Shown in pieces: positions 4,176 through 5,731 of a stretch of 5,731 nucleotides of DNA. The notes beneath the pieces were generated by a model. The model worked only from the letters and a program-made list of their open reading frames with translations. It did no database searches and was not told where the DNA came from. This DNA comes from JBBRLA01 sp038231615. Lineage in GTDB: Bacteria; Myxococcota_A; Polyangia; Palsa-1104; JAEUJZ01. Position 1 is the stretch's first letter. Each line of letters begins with the position of its first letter. The stretch is taken from the NCBI GenBank assembly GCA_038231615.1, contig JBBRLA010000570.1:1-5731 (forward strand), read 5' to 3'. Both the position numbers and the translations under genes were made by a program.

Positions 4176-5731
4176 ATGCTGAGCCGGCTGTCTCGGCGCG
4201 GCCTTGGCCAGGCTGTGTGCGCCCTGCCCGTGGTCCTTTCCCCCCTGCTCGCGGGGACGGCGGCACGCCCCTACACGCTGGTCGTCGCCGGCCTCTGCGG
4301 GGTCGCCGGTCTCTACGCCTACACCGTCGAGCGGGATCGGGAGGATCCGGCGCCGCGGCTCTCGTGGTTCGGGCTCTTTTTGGTCGTGGCCCTTTTGGCC
4401 ACCCTGCTGCAACTGATACCGTTGCCGCCGTTCTTGCGGGCGCTGATCGCCCCGGGCAGCGATCCGACCCTGCGCCGCGTCCTTGGCGATCTGCACGGCT
4501 ACCCCGGGCACTTCCACGCCCTTTCCACCGATCCCTCGGCGACGGCCAACGAGGCGCTGCGCCTGTGCGGCTACCTGTGCGTCCTTTGCTCGCTGACCAT
4601 CACCTTCGGCCGCCGGGGGGACGGGGCGCGGCTTTCGCGGGCGATCTATCTGTCCGCCGGACTGGTGGCGCTTCTGGGGCTTTTGGCGGCCCTGCATGTC
4701 CCGCTGCCGCCGCCCCTGGGGGTGATCGGCGAAGGCGTCACCCGCGCCCGGCTGCCGGCGTGCTTTCTGAACAGCAACCACATGGCGGCGCTCCTGGCCA
4801 TCGCGGCGATCCTGACGGTGGGCGCGGCCCTTTCCAGCGGCTGGCCGATGCGGGCGGTGTGGCTGCTGCTGCTCGTGCTGCTGGACGCGGTCCTTCTGGG
4901 CACCCTGTCGCGAGGGGGCATCGTCGTCGGGGTGCTGGGGCAGGCGGCAGTGCTTTTGTGGCCCCGGGGGATCGGGGCGACGGCGACGCTGCGGCGCACT
5001 CTTTTGCTGCTCTGCGTGCCGGTGGCGGTGCTGGCCGTGGGGATGACCTTCGCCCACGAGGCACAGCGCGAGCTGCAGGATCGCTTCGCCGCCACCAGCA
5101 TCGCCGACCTTACCACCCCCGGCAGCAAGGTGCGGGCGTGGGCCGACGCCTGGCCGCTTCTGCGGGGGCACCTTGTATTGGGGGTCGGGCGGGGCGCCTT
5201 CGAGGACGCCTTCCAGGGGACGGGGAACAGCCTGTCGGGGAGCGTGCGCTTCGTCTACCTGGAGAACGAGTGGCTGCAGGCGCTGGTCGACTTCGGCGTG
5301 CCGGTGGCCCTGGCCCTTCTCGGCTGCCTGTTCTTCGCCTTCCGCGGCGGCGCCACCCGGCTGCTCGAGGCCTACCGTCGCCGACAGTTCGCCCCGCAAC
5401 GGGTGGCTGCTTTCGTCGCCCTGTGCGGCGTGGCGCTGCACAACCTGGTGGACTTCAACCTGGAGGTGGGCGGGGTGGCGCTGCCGGTGCTGGGGCTGTG
5501 CGCGCTGGTGGGCCGGGGGCGGTTCCCCTTTCCCCGGCGGGCGCTGCTGGCTCTATCGGTGGTGGTGGTGGTGGCTGCGCCGATCCTGTGGTTCGCGGCG
5601 CCGAGCCACGACGAGGAGGGGCACCGGCTGGTGGGGCTTTCGCAGGACCCGGCAGGGTCCCGGGACCAGGTGCTGCGGGTAGGTACGGCGGCGGTGCGGC
5701 GGCACCCGCTGGATTCGTACCTGTCGGCGGT
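4176..5731 (+). CDS. O-antigen ligase/Wzy-type polytopic membrane protein with C-terminal periplasmic extension (3' end cut off)
   Basis: 518 codons, open to the right edge. Family: Wzy_C (PF04932-like) O-antigen ligases and polymerases, which transfer or polymerise lipid-linked glycans on the periplasmic face of the inner membrane. Many hydrophobic segments are visible, for example about 13-29, 33-49, 63-82, 157-175, 203-220, 227-243, 248-262, 274-291, 375-389, 410-424, 433-446 and 456-474. Family landmarks in order are 'RLPACFLNSNHMAALLA' (192-208), 'LGTLSRGG' (241-248), 'KVRAWADAWPLLRGHLVLGVGRGAFE' split by the loop (318-343), 'YLENEWLQALVDFG' (361-374, periplasmic loop) and 'LHNLVDFNLE' (421-430). 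After the last helix, residues 476-518 are soluble and TPR-like (AAVRRHPLDSYLSA), so the protein probably has a TPR-type tail. ATG 4176 is chosen because the hydrophobic N-terminus begins there, but it lacks a good ribosome site; in-frame GTG 4152 is an alternative. Whether it is a ligase or a polymerase cannot be decided. Confidence 0.85.
   Translation, partial: MLSRLSRRGLGQAVCALPVVLSPLLAGTAARPYTLVVAGLCGVAGLYAYTVERDREDPAPRLSWFGLFLVVALLATLLQLIPLPPFLRALIAPGSDPTLRRVLGDLHGYPGHFHALSTDPSATANEALRLCGYLCVLCSLTITFGRRGDGARLSRAIYLSAGLVALLGLLAALHVPLPPPLGVIGEGVTRARLPACFLNSNHMAALLAIAAILTVGAALSSGWPMRAVWLLLLVLLDAVLLGTLSRGGIVVGVLGQAAVLLWPRGIGATATLRRTLLLLCVPVAVLAVGMTFAHEAQRELQDRFAATSIADLTTPGSKVRAWADAWPLLRGHLVLGVGRGAFEDAFQGTGNSLSGSVRFVYLENEWLQALVDFGVPVALALLGCLFFAFRGGATRLLEAYRRRQFAPQRVAAFVALCGVALHNLVDFNLEVGGVALPVLGLCALVGRGRFPFPRRALLALSVVVVVAAPILWFAAPSHDEEGHRLVGLSQDPAGSRDQVLRVGTAAVRRHPLDSYLSA
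5558..5572 (+). repeat. Short (GGT)5 microsatellite inside the O-antigen-ligase-like gene
   Basis: Five GGT units in a row, read in the gene's frame as five GTG (Val) codons in the last transmembrane segment (residues about 462-466). Slippage by whole units would keep the frame and only change helix length. It is most likely a by-product of GC-rich valine codon use. Confidence 0.6.

Noticed and set aside
4136..4178. ATG at 4136 as the start of the rightward gene
   Set aside because: It is in a different frame from the Wzy_C-like protein and gives a low-complexity Pro/Arg-rich product.
4170..5441. Long minus-strand open frame (423 codons) antisense to the O-antigen-ligase-like gene
   Set aside because: It is Gln/Pro/Arg/His-rich with no recognisable fold, a mirror of the Leu/Val/Ala codons of the membrane protein. 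The plus-strand frame carries the Wzy_C motifs and transmembrane segments.

Overview
The window is high-GC DNA with strongly G/C-biased third codon positions. It holds four protein-coding genes and no RNA genes, insertion sequences or CRISPR arrays that I can see. The GC bias, the style of the lipoprotein and the beta-barrel/O-antigen-ligase pairing suggest Myxococcota or another former deltaproteobacterial lineage. This is an inference from protein style; there is no taxonomic marker gene.

Layout. Three genes point left (minus strand) and one points right. From the middle outward: 4033->2102 encodes a 643-residue lipoprotein with an alpha/beta-hydrolase catalytic core. 1880->1320 encodes a 186-residue exported helical protein of unknown function. 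1298->(off the left edge) encodes an outer-membrane beta-barrel protein with the 'GYDSN' signature of exopolysaccharide-associated porin-like barrels. The last two are 21 bp apart and clearly form an operon. On the right, 4176->(off the right edge) encodes a polytopic membrane protein of the O-antigen ligase/Wzy (Wzy_C) superfamily, divergent from the lipoprotein gene across a 142-bp gap.

Regulation. The two-gene operon has the best promoter in the window: a perfect TTGACA -35, a 17-bp spacer and TACACT, preceded by an AT-rich tract. A 17-bp palindrome (8-bp arms, 1-bp centre) covers half of the -10, the predicted start point and the first base of the Shine-Dalgarno, so it looks like an operator. 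A second, nested dyad sits just after the lipoprotein stop codon and shares the CACCGTG core of the first.

How the genes may work together. An O-antigen-ligase/Wzy-like membrane protein beside an outer-membrane barrel of the polysaccharide-export type suggests the edge of a locus for making and secreting a surface polysaccharide. The small exported protein could be a periplasmic accessory to the barrel. The lipoprotein hydrolase may be part of the system or an unrelated neighbour. No glycosyltransferase, flippase, Wza/OPX or Wzc gene lies within the window, so the pathway assignment is an inference.
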